Part shown: positions 1 through 10,245 of the stretch, piece after piece | How the letters are laid out: every line of letters starts with the position of its first letter | Numbering within the stretch: the first letter of the stretch is position 1 | Source: Dichetophora obliterata | Lineage: Eukaryota; Arthropoda; Insecta; Diptera; Sciomyzidae | DNA: 64,000 nt | NCBI GenBank assembly: GCA_963920525.1 | Contig: OY986440.1 | Span: forward strand, 19,316,068 to 19,380,067 | Direction of reading: 5' to 3' | Translations under genes and position numbers: made by a program | Notes under the pieces: model-generated | Seen by the model: the letters and a program-made list of their open reading frames with translations, nothing else | What the model was told of the DNA's origin: nothing | Database searches by the model: none

Positions 1-138
1 CACTTGAAGTCACTGGCACTTACGCACTTTGAGCTTGTTTCATATGATTGTATGTGCAGCGTTTTTCAGCTTTTCTTCTCGGTTCTGTTCGGTCCAGCAA
101 GAAATTGCCACTATAAACGCGCCCATAGGTTTCAAACA

Positions 139-305
139 AAGTGAACGCCGAAGCAGACAGGTCGACAGACAGGCGCAGGAAAACTATGTGAACAAACGAG
201 ATAAAAGTTAGCTTGGCTTTATTTCTATCTCGTTTCTTCGCAGGGCACTCCCTGCGCCTGCCTGCCTTCCTGCCTGCCCGCCTGCCTACTTCGGCGTTTA
301 CTCTG
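139..305. repeat. Imperfect inverted repeat, GC-rich arms
   Basis: The arm at about 139-181 (AACGCCGAAG ... GGCGCAGG) reappears inverted at about 250-305 (CCTGCGCC ... CTTCGGCGTTTA). The right arm is expanded by CCTG/CCTGC units. The stretch is much richer in GC than its surroundings. No protein is supported; open frames over it merely read the CCTGC repeat. Confidence 0.5.
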
Positions 306-712
306 CGGGCAGCCTTAGATGAGGCCAAAACCGACATACGGTTGCAGTGCCAACGAAGTAAGTAACCTATATGATATAATAAAATGTTTCTAACCCGTCG
401 TAGGACGGGCTTTTATACTAGTCATAAAGAATCGAGAATTTGTACTGCTGTAGAATCAGTTACGATGCCTAAGTCAAAATAAATCAATACAATTATTATT
501 TAATTTAAAGTAATTTTAAGTAACTTCTGTAAATTTTTTTTTTACAACTTTAAGTTCCAGCACGTTATAAAAAAACACTTTTTATGGTTATTTCCTAGGC
601 TCAACTTAAAGCTTTTTAGAGCTCTTGTACGCATATGTTAGGCAAAATTCAAGAAAATAGTGAAAGTTCTAATTAAAACAGTTTTAATAAGTCTAATTTT
701 TTTGCCATTAGG
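306..712. other. AT-rich non-coding stretch
   Basis: No coding, RNA or TIR signal seen. If the exon at 814-870 is real, this is its proximal upstream region. Confidence 0.4.
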
Positions 713-733
713 TTCAGTTTTAATTTCAGTGAA
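712..733 (+). promoter_or_regulatory. Possible initiator (TCAGT-type) region
   Basis: Two TTCAGT motifs lie close together at about 712 and 725, and the second leads into GTGAAAATTGTGC. TCAGT is the arthropod initiator consensus, and the A-rich text that follows resembles a fly 5' leader. I see no convincing TATA box or downstream promoter element at the right spacing. The call rests only on the motif and its position 80-100 bases before the candidate start codon. Confidence 0.22.
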
Positions 734-813
734 AATTGTGCAAAAATAGAAAATGATAATCGAAAATCCGGCTAGACGCATTGATTGGAAATTCAAAAAC
801 GAACATTAAAAAA

Positions 814-870
814 ATGTTCCGCCCAGAAAATCAATTTGGGTGGGAAAGTTGGTCTTCGTCACAGTGCGAG
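814..870 (+). CDS. Candidate first coding exon of an unidentified host gene
   Basis: An ATG at 814 in A-rich context (A at -3) opens a 19-codon frame reading MFRPENQFGWESWSSSQCE. It ends exactly at GAG|GTAAGT, a perfect 5' splice donor at 871-876, so the intron would be phase 0. The peptide is non-repetitive and rich in W, Q, E and S, unlike the low-complexity peptides encoded elsewhere in this AT-rich window. It does not resemble any transposon protein seen here. I do not recognise the gene. No second exon is visible downstream, so the rest of the gene would lie beyond position 64000 or in an exon I missed. The frame stays open past the donor to 1023, but that part reads like intron. A chance ATG-to-donor match is the main alternative. 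Confidence 0.4.
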
Positions 871-876
871 GTAAGT

Positions 877-1304
877 AAATTAGGCCTTAAACGTTGTAGT
901 TGCGCACTACCGAATAATAACGCTTCAAAGGACATTTCGAAGTATGCACAAAATTTGGATTTTTTTCAAAATATTTGTTTTTATAATTGCTGCTGCTGTT
1001 TGCCTTATTCGTCTATTGATTGATTGACCGACTAACTGACTGCCAAAAACCTGACATAACAGCAATTGCAGCCATCAAAGCGGGTGCTTTTCTCAGCAAT
1101 AGCAGCAGCAACAAAATAATTTATGTTCTTGTAAACAAAACAAAACACATAATTGAACAAGAATTTGCTAGACATAGCATTTTTTTTTTTTTTTTTTGAG
1201 AAATCTCAAGAATATTAATGCCTTTTTATGTGTGTGTGGGTTTTAAGGTAACACGTTTAATTTTTTGCAAAAAAAAAACTTAATTAAAACTATTAATTTG
1301 GAAA
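877..1304. other. Putative intron sequence, no feature seen
   Basis: AT-rich text with short CAGCAG and CTGCTG runs and poly-T. No TIRs, coding relics or RNA signals recognised. Confidence 0.35.
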
Positions 1305-1690
1305 ACACAAGAGACTTGCAATTTTTTATTTTAATGCATCTGCTTTTCGCTGGTAACGTCAAAAAAGGGACTCAATTTAAAACATTTAATGTGACTAGAC
1401 CATAATAGTCAAGATATTTCGGTCCCACTGCCTTAATAATTCTATTGAATGTTATAGCGACAAGTACCCTTATTAATATGCACTTTGATTTTTTTTTTTG
1501 TTATTTCCGATAAAATGGAACCAAAATATCTTGACCCCGGCTGAAAACAACTACTTTATTCGGCACCATCTAGCGATAAGAAGATGCATTAACAAAAAAA
1601 AATGTTAAAATATTGTTATTCCAAGTCTCTACGTATTATGGTCTTTTCACAATAAATGTTTTAAATTGAGTCCTTTTTTTTCTAGAGTGC
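1305..1690. repeat. Inverted-repeat (MITE-like) element with two pairs of arms
   Basis: About 48 bases at 1361-1410 (GGGACTCAATTTAAAACATT onward, to GACCATAATA) recur inverted at 1632-1682 with few mismatches. A further pair, AGAGACTTG...AATGCATCT near 1309-1343, recurs inverted at about 1580-1632. An inner pair, TCAAGATATTTCGGT, at about 1408 recurs inverted at about 1510-1535. The arms are not in simple palindromic order, so this is either a rearranged foldback element or two overlapping ones. No clear target duplication. Confidence 0.6.
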
Positions 1691-1920
1691 AATGTCTCCT
1701 TAAAGCAGTCCAAGTATTCGCTTTTTACCATTTTTTATACTGCTATTGCTCTTTCTTTCTAATGTTCGTTCCAAACGCGTTTGTTACTTTATATTATTTT
1801 TTTTTTAATATATACAAAATTGTGCAAATTTTTGAAATTGGTGAAAATCCACAAAAAATTAAGGAATCTTAAAAAGAGGGTGACTTAAAGAATCAGCGTC
1901 CTTTTAGGTGTGTGCCTATG

Positions 1921-2003
<83 letters not shown>
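1921..2003. repeat. (TG)n microsatellite
   Basis: Roughly 35-40 TG units with only GC interruptions at the ends. All frames through it encode Cys-Val or Thr-His runs and are not genes. Confidence 0.97.
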
Positions 2004-2007
<4 letters not shown>

Positions 2008-2630
2008 GTGCGAGTTGCAACAACAGCATTGGGGGCTGCAGCGAATTTTTGGTTTGTTGGAAAGCGAGTGGCGAATGCGGCGGGAAGGCGTGGTTGCCGT
2101 TTCGATATTGTTGGCAGCAACAAAGAGTTTTTCATGGTATTTTTTTTGGCTCTTGAGCTAGATGTTTTTTATTTTGTATAAAAGCTCGTTGTTTTTTTTC
2201 TGTGCTAGGCACGTAAACAACATTTACAACAACAACAACAACAACAACAACAACTGTGCAGAAAATATCATGAAATACAGCAACAGCAACATCGACATCA
2301 ATCACAAATGGCTGAAAATCGAAAATAACGATCTGGAGAATATTCTTGAAAATAGAAAGGATTGAAAAAACATTTTTAAGCATGAGAAACGGCAACAGCA
2401 GCAGCGACAACAACAACGAAAAACAATTATTTTTTACTTTAGGATATTAGAATTTCTTCTACATCGGCTAGCTGCTAAGCTAGTGATGTGATTTTTATTT
2501 GGACGACAAAAATCCCGAAAGCTTGTGTAAGAAGCCCAATTTGTTTTACTTTTCATTGAAATCAGTAAAAAATTCATTTAGCTAAATCACACTGTAGGTA
2601 AATTTTCAACTTTTGAAAAGAGACGAAGAC
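2004..2630. other. Unique-looking sequence with a (CAA)n tract
   Basis: A CAA repeat of about ten units occupies 2222-2252, and further CAA/CAG-rich stretches follow near 2280 and 2395-2420. The segment at 2010-2115 is GC-richer but has no splice-bounded frame I can defend. Confidence 0.5.
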
Positions 2631-2634
2631 TTAA

Positions 2635-3137
2635 TTTTTGGTCGTAGAGCTTAGTGGCATCCTCAGTTTTTTTCCTATCAGTTCAAAATCTCGAGATATT
2701 TAGATTTTTGCAATTTGACTTTCAAATTGAAAAAGTAAAAAAAATTACAAAATATTTATATTTTAAACTATTTTTTTTTTGTCATTTTAAAAATACCTCA
2801 AACATTAAAATCGAGTTAGCTTTGTTGAATCTATGATTTTTTTCAAATGTTAAGCAATTTCGCTTTTTTCTCCGTTTTGACCACATTTTAATGTTGAAAG
2901 TAAAAATTTAAAAAAAATTTGAATTTTTTTTTCTCAAATTAGTATTTTTATTATTTTGCTTACTTATATAAAGTTAAAGCAAAAACGGAGGTGGTCAAAG
3001 TTTTTGGTCTTCAAAAATAAAAGCAAGATAACTTAAAAAATGGGTCTAAAAGTGACTATATTTTAATTTGCGAATATCTCGAGATTTTGACCTGATTGGG
3101 AAAAACTGAGTATGCCACTAAATTCTACGACCAAAAA
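2635..3137. mobile_element. Palindromic MITE flanked by TTAA
   Basis: The left end TTTTTGGTCGTAGAGCTTAG recurs inverted at the right end, together with the following TGGCATNCTCAG and a shared CTCGAGATATT block. The arms exceed 70 bases and the interior also partly pairs. TTAA lies immediately outside both ends (2631-2634 and 3138-3141), compatible with a TTAA target duplication as made by piggyBac-type transposases. No transposase coding. Assignment to a superfamily is inference. Confidence 0.65.
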
Positions 3138-3141
3138 TTAA

Positions 3142-3253
3142 CTGCATTATTCTGTATCACGAAGCAGCACACCAACGACAAGCAAGACACGTCTATTGCT
3201 TCTAGTGTCCTGATTGTCGTTGGTGTGCATTTTCGTTATACAGAATAAAGCAG
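3142..3253. mobile_element. 112-bp near-perfect palindrome
   Basis: The 39-base arm at 3142-3180 (CTGCATTATTCTGTAT ... ACCAACGACA) is matched by the inverse of 3215-3253 with about five mismatches. Pairing continues weakly into the 34-base centre. It abuts the TTAA element at 2635-3137 directly. It could be an independent tiny MITE or part of a composite with its neighbour. Confidence 0.7.
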
Positions 3254-3837
3254 TAAGTTTACGTGTCTCGACGTTTTCGTGTGTCTTTTTGATGTGTGTA
3301 GCTGCATTCAATTTAGATCCGAAATGATGCCAATTATTTGTTTTAAAGATTATCTTTCAAAATTTTTACACATCACTATCCCAAATACTTGTCGTTTGTC
3401 TCTCTCTCTCTCTCTCTCACACACACTTTCGACAACTCAAAGCACTGCCTTCATTCTTAATGCTTCACTGGTTTTTTTGCTTGTGCTGTCTGCTTTTGTT
3501 TGTTTGCACTGCCCATCATCATCTATTTAAATCTGTGCGCCTGCTCTTTTAAGTAATTTATTTGCACTCATTCTTCTCATTATTTTCTCACTGCTAAACA
3601 GCTTGCTGCTGCCTTGCCTGTCAGCAGGGCATAATGCGCGCCTTAAAGTATGTGGCGATTTTACAATAATTATCCACTTGAAGCTTTTTATATTTGTTAA
3701 ATTTTTTAGAATATTCTTAATAAAAGTTATGACAATAACCATTATAAGCAATATTTTTGCAGTATTTCAACGTAATTGTGGACATGCAGTTTTATTTCAA
3801 TTCCAAAAATATTAACTTCATCGCAAACATAGCGGCA
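3254..3837. other. Non-coding stretch with (TC)n/(CA)n tract
   Basis: A short TCTC...CACACA simple repeat sits at about 3400-3426. Nothing else recognised. Confidence 0.4.
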
Positions 3838-4700
3838 AGTTTTTGTTAGCCTTTGTTTGCTAGACTATCAACACAGAGGTCCCTGGTTCGAATCCGGGCT
3901 CGGGCATGGTTCTTTTCACTTTCTTTGTCTTTCCTACATTTAAGAATTATGGAAAACTAAAAATCCACAACTTAATAGTGGAAAATGTGGAATTAAAGGA
4001 CAGGAACAATTAAGGGCTGGAAATGCTTGCCGAGGTTAAAAGCAATTCAAATTGTTGTTCCCGGTTGTTTCGCCTAATCAAAAAAATTCACGTATGGTTC
4101 CAATCAATTTCTCTAAATAAATCTATCCCTTTCCTTTCAGGTCAAAGACCAAACATTGTTTGTGTTTAACCCTTTCAGACCTGACGCTAAGCTACTGAGA
4201 ATTTTTTTAAGATTTTTTGGAGTAAATGGTCTTTAATATGATATGAAAACATATTCAAATCCTAAATTTTGATATTTTCATATCCTTCAAGGATTTTCAA
4301 GAAACGAAAAGTTTGTACTGAAAATATTTTTTTTACATCAAATGTTGTGAAATCATTTGAGATTTTAAAATATGTTTTTTTTTAGTTAAAATGTGTCAAC
4401 TTCACTAAAATTGCTCTATTCGTTCTTAAGTAAATGAAAAAACAACTAACTTCTACGACTCATTTTAAAAAAAAAATTTCTTGAAAATTTAAGAAACGAC
4501 AAAACTAACAGCTAAGCAATATGAAAGGCAAACATAAACAATAACCTGCGCAATCGATACATGTAAAATTAATAAACATTCGTGAAATGGAAGTAAAGAC
4601 ATTTAGACTAAAAGTTACCCGCACAATCGATGCATCACGGTCTGAAAGGGATAAGGCGCATGCCTTGGTTCCTTGATCGTTTAAAAAAAAATCCATTGGA
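3838..4700 (+). mobile_element. tRNA-derived SINE, copy 1 (interrupted)
   Basis: The head contains GACTATCAACACAGAGGT and a perfect pol III B box, GGTTCGAATCC, at 3885-3895. The body matches, on the opposite strand, the element at 26277-26650 over its whole length. The A-box portion of the head is degraded in this copy. The 3' end (CATGCCTTGGTTCCTTGATC followed by an A-run) is separated from the body by the TTAA element at 4170-4650. It is not a functional tRNA: no complete cloverleaf can be drawn. The pairing with copy 2 is the main evidence that this is a dispersed SINE. Confidence 0.8.
4170..4650. mobile_element. piggyBac-like MITE inserted in SINE copy 1
   Basis: The ends CCCTTTCAGACC and GGTCTGAAAGGG are perfect inverted 12-mers. 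The left flank is TTAA (4166-4169) and the right flank ATAA (4651-4654, one change from TTAA). The second SINE copy has an uninterrupted GTTTAAGGCTCATGCC at the equivalent site (26288-26303), which is the empty target. The CCC start and TTAA duplication are the hallmarks of the piggyBac superfamily. The interior is AT-rich with no transposase. Confidence 0.82.
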
Positions 4701-5370
4701 CAAAAGTTTCGGCTCCACGAAAAACCTCTCCAATAAAATAAGCCAGAAAAATATAAATGAATTAATTATATTTAAATTTTTGGGGACTATTTCACAAATT
4801 GTGGGTGAAATAAAAACCAATGAAATAAGCTCCAATCAAATATTATTTGTGGCTTATTTTATTTTTTTCGGATTATTTAATTTAGTTTGGGGATTATTTT
4901 ATTTCATTAATTTGGGGGCTTTTTAATTTTATTTGGGGGTTATTTCATTTTCTTTAATTAAGGTTATCGAAGTGATATTTACAATAACATTAGATTTAAT
5001 TTTTTCACATTTTATAATTTCCGTCATTATTTTTTCCGTGTGGCCTGCGCTTTTTACAAGTTATTCATTCTGTAAAAGGTGCATATGAAAAAAAAAATAT
5101 GGAAAAAATTTTTTTTAAATTTGTAATTTGATCATTTTTGGCGTTTTTTTTACGTAAAATACGCATATTAAAAAATGATCGATTGAAGGGCAATCAATTT
5201 TTATGGGGTTTTCTACGATAAAATGATTTGCTTTTGTACGGAAAGCATGATTTGCTAAGAGAAAATAAATAAATTTTGGGGTTTATTTAATTTTGTTGGG
5301 TCTTTTTTCTTTGGGTGTTATTTCATTGGGGGTTATTTCATTTGGAGGTTATTTCGTTATTTTCGACTTA
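4701..5370. repeat. Degenerate GGGGGTTATTTCA repeat region
   Basis: Variants of TTTGGGGGTTATTTCATTT occur at about 4781, 4890-4950 and 5276-5360, with inverted versions (AATAAGC, GAAATAA) near 4735-4835. Subterminal clusters of short inverted motifs are typical of nonautonomous DNA elements. I cannot define the ends. Confidence 0.45.
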
Positions 5371-5609
5371 CGTTTTTGAAGTGAAACTTCTTTAGCACCG
5401 TTGTGATTTGAAATTCGATGTAACTAAAACTTACATTAGATAAAACAAACATATACACACAAATCACCGCTTTGTATGTACACAAACCAATTTCAAAGAC
5501 ATTTTAAACGTTACAGTAGCTGTTGAACTGGTGGACAAATTAAGAGTTTACTTTTATGAAAATTTATAAAAGGCAACCGAAAACATAGACGGCGCTGCAA
5601 GCGCACAAT

Positions 5610-7020
5610 GGTGTTCTTTGGCAGTTTCGGGTTATGTGGTTTGGGCTCTGCAATGCTCCAGCCACTTTCGAACGATCAATGGAGCGCATATTAAGAGGCC
5701 TAAACTGGAAGATATGTCTGGTGTAGTGACTTTAATAATCACTTGGAAAATGTAGAAAAAGTTTTGCAAAGAATTGATGGCGCTGATCTGAAACTCAATG
5801 CAATGAAGTGTTTGTTTTTCAAAAGAGAAGTTAAATATCTTGGCCATACGATACCCGTGAAGGAGTACATACAGATGAATAAAAGATAGTAGCAGAAAAA
5901 GAATGGCCAAGGACGACCGATTTGCATAGCTTGAGGAGTTTTATTGTACTGTGCACTTGATACAGACGCTTTGTACCTGAATTTGCCAACATCGCCAGTA
6001 GTTTACATGATCTAACAAGGAAAGATTGCAATTTTGTATCAACAAAACGCTTTCCAGCGATTAAAGAATCTCCGTGTTCTACACCGATATTGGCGTACAC
6101 AGTTCCGAATAGGAAATTTCTATAAGATACTGATCCAAGTGGGCATGGTGTCGTATCATCGGAAGTTATTGATTGTCAAGAAAAAGGAATTGCTTTTTAA
6201 AGCAAAATCTTAGCAAAACCAGAGGAGAACTACTGTATAACTAGAAGGGAGCTGCTAGCAGTGTTAGAATGTGTGAAATATTTTCATAAATATCTCTATG
6301 AACAAAAGTTTTATTTACGTACAGATCATGTGTGGCTTTGAAGTGGTTACTTAGTTTTAAAAAAATCCGGAAGGTCCACTAGCTCAATGGATGGAAAGAT
6401 TGCAGAGTTATGGCTCTTCCATAGAACACCGCAAAGGAAACTCTTTGCGTTTCCATACAAACTTATGCAATTAAAAATTGAGTCAGAAGCGATGTGGTCT
6501 TATGAGCAAATTCGAAACGATCAGAGCAGCGGTCTAGTTTTACAAAAGTTAGTTGCATATATGGACTAAGGTACAAAACCAACGTGGCTAAAAGTGTCAA
6601 GCGAATCTCAAATTTCTAAGGCTTATTGGGCGTGCACAGTGGCAAAGTGTTCAAATCAGAAATTGTGTTTCGCAACGTATTTGGGAAAGTGAAGACAGGA
6701 AATATACTCGGAACTTAGTAGTCGTTGCAAAACCAACAATAAACTAAATCATAGAAAAGTTTCATGAAGGACCAACTGCAGGACATCTTAGAGCAACCAA
6801 AACTGTGGAAAAAATCGAAGCGCGATTTTACTGGGTTGGATGCCAGAAGTCAGTTTCTGATTGGGTTCGGAATTGCAGCCAATGTATTGCCAAAAAAGGG
6901 CCTACAACGGGAACGCATGGACAAATGCAACAGTGCAACGTTGGAGCACCATTCGAGCGGATCGCAATGGATGTGGCAGGTTCATTTCCAACCGTTGCGG
7001 ATATATTCGTTAAAAATTAG
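5610..7020 (+). pseudogene. Decayed Ty3/gypsy-type pol (RT, RNase H, integrase N-terminus)
   Basis: Conceptual reading across many frameshifts shows RT text near 5615-5660 (PFGL followed by a garbled APATF block) and 5745-6000 (LQRIDGADLKLN, KYLGH, YRRFVPEFANIA). Next comes the RNase H end (GPLAQWMERLQSYG at about 6375). The integrase zinc-binding domain follows, with histidines in EKFHEGPTAGHLRATK (about 6758-6805) and cysteines in CSQCIAKKGP (about 6877-6906). The catalytic core is entered at MDVAGSFPT (about 6968) and is then lost. No LTRs recognised around it. Stops and indels throughout indicate an old insertion. The domain order RT, RNase H, integrase distinguishes it from Copia. Confidence 0.8.
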
Positions 7021-7453
7021 GTATGTCGTTTTGGAGTTCCAATGGAACTTTGAAAATGATTATTTTTAGTAATATCAAAATTGTTTGTCTTCTGCTCTAC
7101 ATTTCGTTGTTATGATAATTTTATGAAAATCAGGGACTACAAATAATAACTGCTATAAATTTATTGTATCATATACAACAGGGGTGGGCACGAGTGAGAC
7201 CAATAAGAGCCACATTAAGATTTTCAATACCTTCCAAAGAGCTACACAGTACTTCAAATAAAGAAAAAAACTAAAAAAAAATTAATAAACCCAGCAAAAA
7301 AAGAAGAGAGCAAAAAATTTTTAATTTTTTAGTTATTTTTTAAAAGCTGTAACTTCTTAAAAATTATTGTACCGGGACTTAAAACAAAAACAATTTATGG
7401 CACAATCATAAGAAAAAGCACACAACAAAGTTAGTTAGCTTCTTCATATAGCT
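7021..7453. other. AT-rich stretch with an isolated hAT-like terminus
   Basis: CAGGGGTGGGCACGAGTGAG at about 7180 matches the common hAT end CAGGGGTGGGC. I find no opposing end in the window, so this may be a fragment. The rest is AT-rich and featureless. Confidence 0.3.
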
Positions 7454-7880
7454 AAAAACTTTTTAACAAAAAAAAACCACCTTCAATACCACTACAAAGT
7501 AAAAAATAATTTAAAATTACTTTTCACATTAATTCTTGGTCAAATATGATAATTTTTTTTTTATATATTGTTAAACTGGAAATCTTACTATAATAATTTT
7601 TTTTTCTATTTTGTAATATTATCATAAATAAATTAATTTCTTAATGAATATAAAACCTTTGAAGCCGGAGCGTTTAATTTATAAAAGTCTGATTATATTA
7701 GCGCCGACTTTAAAGGTTTTATATTCATGGAGAAAAAATGATAAGATTTCCATTTTTATACTATATATTAATAAATTATCAAATTTGACCAAGATTTAAT
7801 GTGAAAAGTAATTTACAATTATTTTTTACTTTGTAGTGGTTCTGAAGTTGGTTTTTTTTTTTTTTTGTTAAAAAGTTTTT
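7454..7880. mobile_element. Long inverted-repeat (foldback) element
   Basis: The arm at 7454-7655 (AAAAACTTTTTAACAAAAA, then CCACTACAAAGTAAAAAATA and so on) is repeated inverted at 7715-7880. The arm tips at the centre are ATGAATATAAAACCTTTGAAG and its inverse. The loop is about 60 bases. No coding. The family is unknown. Confidence 0.7.
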
Positions 7881-7974
7881 ATTTCTTCCTTTTTAGAGAT
7901 TATGACAACAACTTTTCTCATTCTTGTAGCGAATTTTCGTACCCTTGTGTTAGCGTTAACTGAGAAATAATCTT

Positions 7975-8167
7975 TTTCGTATATTGCCACGCCCTTTTGT
8001 CCAACGACGGCTACTTTCTTGACCACACATTTTCATAATTATGAATACCCCTGTACCTAATTTTAGTATCCTAGTGTCAATATTATTCGAGTTACAGCGT
8101 TTTTTATATTGCCACGCCCTTTATCGAATAACTCCCACTTTTTTGAACATACATTTTCATAACTGTG
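7975..8167 (+). repeat. Degenerate tandem repeat with ATTGCCACGCCC
   Basis: Units of about 120 bases containing ATTGCCACGCCC, GCCCACTTTTTT and TACCCCTGTACTAA-like text occur at about 7983, 8107 and, beyond the large insertion, at 10701-10800. The array was continuous before the element at 8176-10692 inserted. Confidence 0.6.
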
Positions 8168-8578
8168 CCTACCCCCAAGGGCATCCGCAGAACTTTTTCT
8201 AGGGGGGGGCAAAGGTGTGCACATATATGAGAATGAACGTGAAATGTTACCTATGTAATTTTATTGTTTGAGATTTTCGGTGAAAACTTTGTGAACACTG
8301 CACGTTAATGCACTCCACATATGCAACATATTAATAAAAACAATAGATGCACAACAGACGACAAATAGAAAAAATCTATTGTTAATCGTTAATCGCTGAT
8401 CAGGGCTGCTTAAGGGCCATATAGACTGCACAGACTATTTGCGCAAACAAGACTTTTTTTCTCGTCATAGCGACGACCATACACTTCACAGACTTTATTT
8501 TTCACATTTTTTCGCAGACTTTTAATTTGTATTAATTTTTTCTTTTCTGCTTTCATTTTTATATATTTTCCTTCACAA

Positions 8579-10245
8579 AAAGTGATTCACACCTTATTCT
8601 ATGCGGTGCATACTTTCAATTTTAGGGCTTTATAACAACGAAACTAACAGGAATAGAAAAAATAATATGGTAGCATTTAAAAGAACAAGATGTTTAGTTT
8701 AATAAATTAACTTAATTTATTGTAAAAGTATATATTAAGTTGGCTTAAAATTAAGAAACCAGAAAATACTGTTTAATTTTATATCACAGCTTATTTTATG
8801 CAGTCACTTGTCATTTATAAATTTTTCGTATTAATTAATGATATTTGATATTTTTATTATTTGGTATGATAGCCCTTGTTGTCCACAACAGATCTGAGGT
8901 AGTTTGGCATTGATGCGACCAGTTTTTAAGTGATAGTTGGCAAAATATTCGCCCACTTCGTTTTCAATATCTCTTTCAGGTGGTTTTTGTTTGAAATTTG
9001 ATGTTTTCGGATTTTATTTTCCAATAAAGACCACACATTTTCAATAACATTAAGGCCTGGCGACTGTGCTGGCGGCGTCATCAATTGTGGGCAGTTGTAT
9101 ATTAGCCTGGTTTGCACAATACCCGCTTTGTGCTTTCGATCGTCATCCTGGTAAAATCGGAAATTCAATTTTATACCCAGAACCTTTGCACTCTGCAACA
9201 AATTGTTGTTCAGGATCTGTAGGTACTTAGATTTGTCTCTTGCTGTTTTAATAAACGGCAACTTCCCAGTACCAGCAGCTGACATTCAGGCCCAAACCAT
9301 GACGCTGCCACCGCCATGTTTCACGGTTTGTTTTAAGTTTTTTTTGTTGACTTCGGTATTCGGTTTTCGCCACATATAGCACATACCATCTGAACCGAAT
9401 AAATTGATATTCGATTTATCTGCAAAAATATTTGAATTCCAGTATTCTGGAGCCTTGGACATATGTTCTTTGTCGTAGTTGAGTCTGCATAATCTGTTTT
9501 TGGGGATAATAAACGGCTTGTTTCGTGTTACTCGGCCATGAAAGTTCTTTTTGCGCAAGATACGTCGAATAGTTTTAGCACTACTCTGTTTGCTCAGGTC
9601 AGTTTGATCTTCAAAAGCCATTTTCGGAGCTGAGAGTCTCGGATTAGCCTTTATCTTCCGTACAATATGACGCTCGTCGGTTGCATTAAAAATTTTGTTT
9701 GGTGCTTTTTTGCTCTTATTGTGCAATCGATTCTTATGAACGAAGCGCTCGTTGATTTTTTGCACTGTAGAGGAATTGCTATTAACCATTTCAGCCATTT
9801 TTCACTCCGAGCTGCTGTTTTTAAAATAGTATATAACCAATTCTCGTTGTTGTAGCGTTGTGCGCGCTCCTATTTTAAATAATCATAGAAGCAGACACTT
9901 GAAGCAATAAAATCCGACTAAAAAGCTAACACAAAGCAATTATAGAAATATAACGATGGCATAGCTAACGAAAGTACCGTTAGACAGCGCAGCATTATAG
10001 TACCGTAACAGAGAGAAGTGACTGCATAAAATAAGCTGCGAGATGAAATTAAGCAGTATTTTCTGTTCTCTTATTTTTTAAACATCTAAATATATGTATT
10101 CACAATTAATGGAAAACCTTTATTTAACTAGACTTTTTGCTCTTTTAAATGACACCATATTATCTTTTGTATTCCTGTTAGTTTCGTTTTTATAAAGCCC
10201 TAAAGTTTAAAGTATGCACTGCATAAAATAAGCTGTGAGCCACTG
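8579..10245 (-). mobile_element. Full-length Tc1-like element, IR/DR type
   Basis: TIRs of about 220-250 bases bound a transposase relic. Each TIR carries the direct repeat CTTATTTTATGCAGT (or its inverse) at its outer and its inner end: about 8592, 8788, 10018 and 10217. This is the IR/DR arrangement known from part of the Tc1 family. The right end reads GAGCCACTG|TA. The left end is mutated (AGTGATTCAC). Length about 1.67 kb is normal for the family. It sits inside the hAT-like element. Confidence 0.85.
8857..9798 (-). pseudogene. Tc1-like transposase with two in-frame stops
   Basis: A single minus-strand frame from the ATG at 9798 to TAA at 8857 gives about 313 codons. A TGA at 9286-9288 follows VMVWA, and a second stop lies at 8926-8928. 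An N-terminal helix-turn-helix region is followed by KTIRRILRKKNFHGR. The DDE core then shows FADKSNINLFGSDG (first Asp), FYQDDDRKHKAG (second Asp) and SPGLNVIENVWSLLE (Glu). The reading frame is otherwise open with no frameshift, so decay is recent compared with most relics here. The usual Tc1 length is about 340 residues; the missing N-terminal residues may lie upstream of a stop in front of the ATG. The product would cut and paste its own element; here it is inactive. Confidence 0.88.

Noticed and set aside
1893..2181. Several overlapping open frames on both strands
   Set aside because: They translate the TG microsatellite (Cys-Val and Thr-His runs) and have no other content.
3841..3905. 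Possible functional tRNA gene
   Set aside because: Only the T-arm/B box is good; the D arm, anticodon stem and acceptor do not pair, and the sequence is part of a dispersed SINE.
8926..9798. Two adjacent minus-strand genes
   Set aside because: They are one Tc1 transposase frame separated by a single stop codon.
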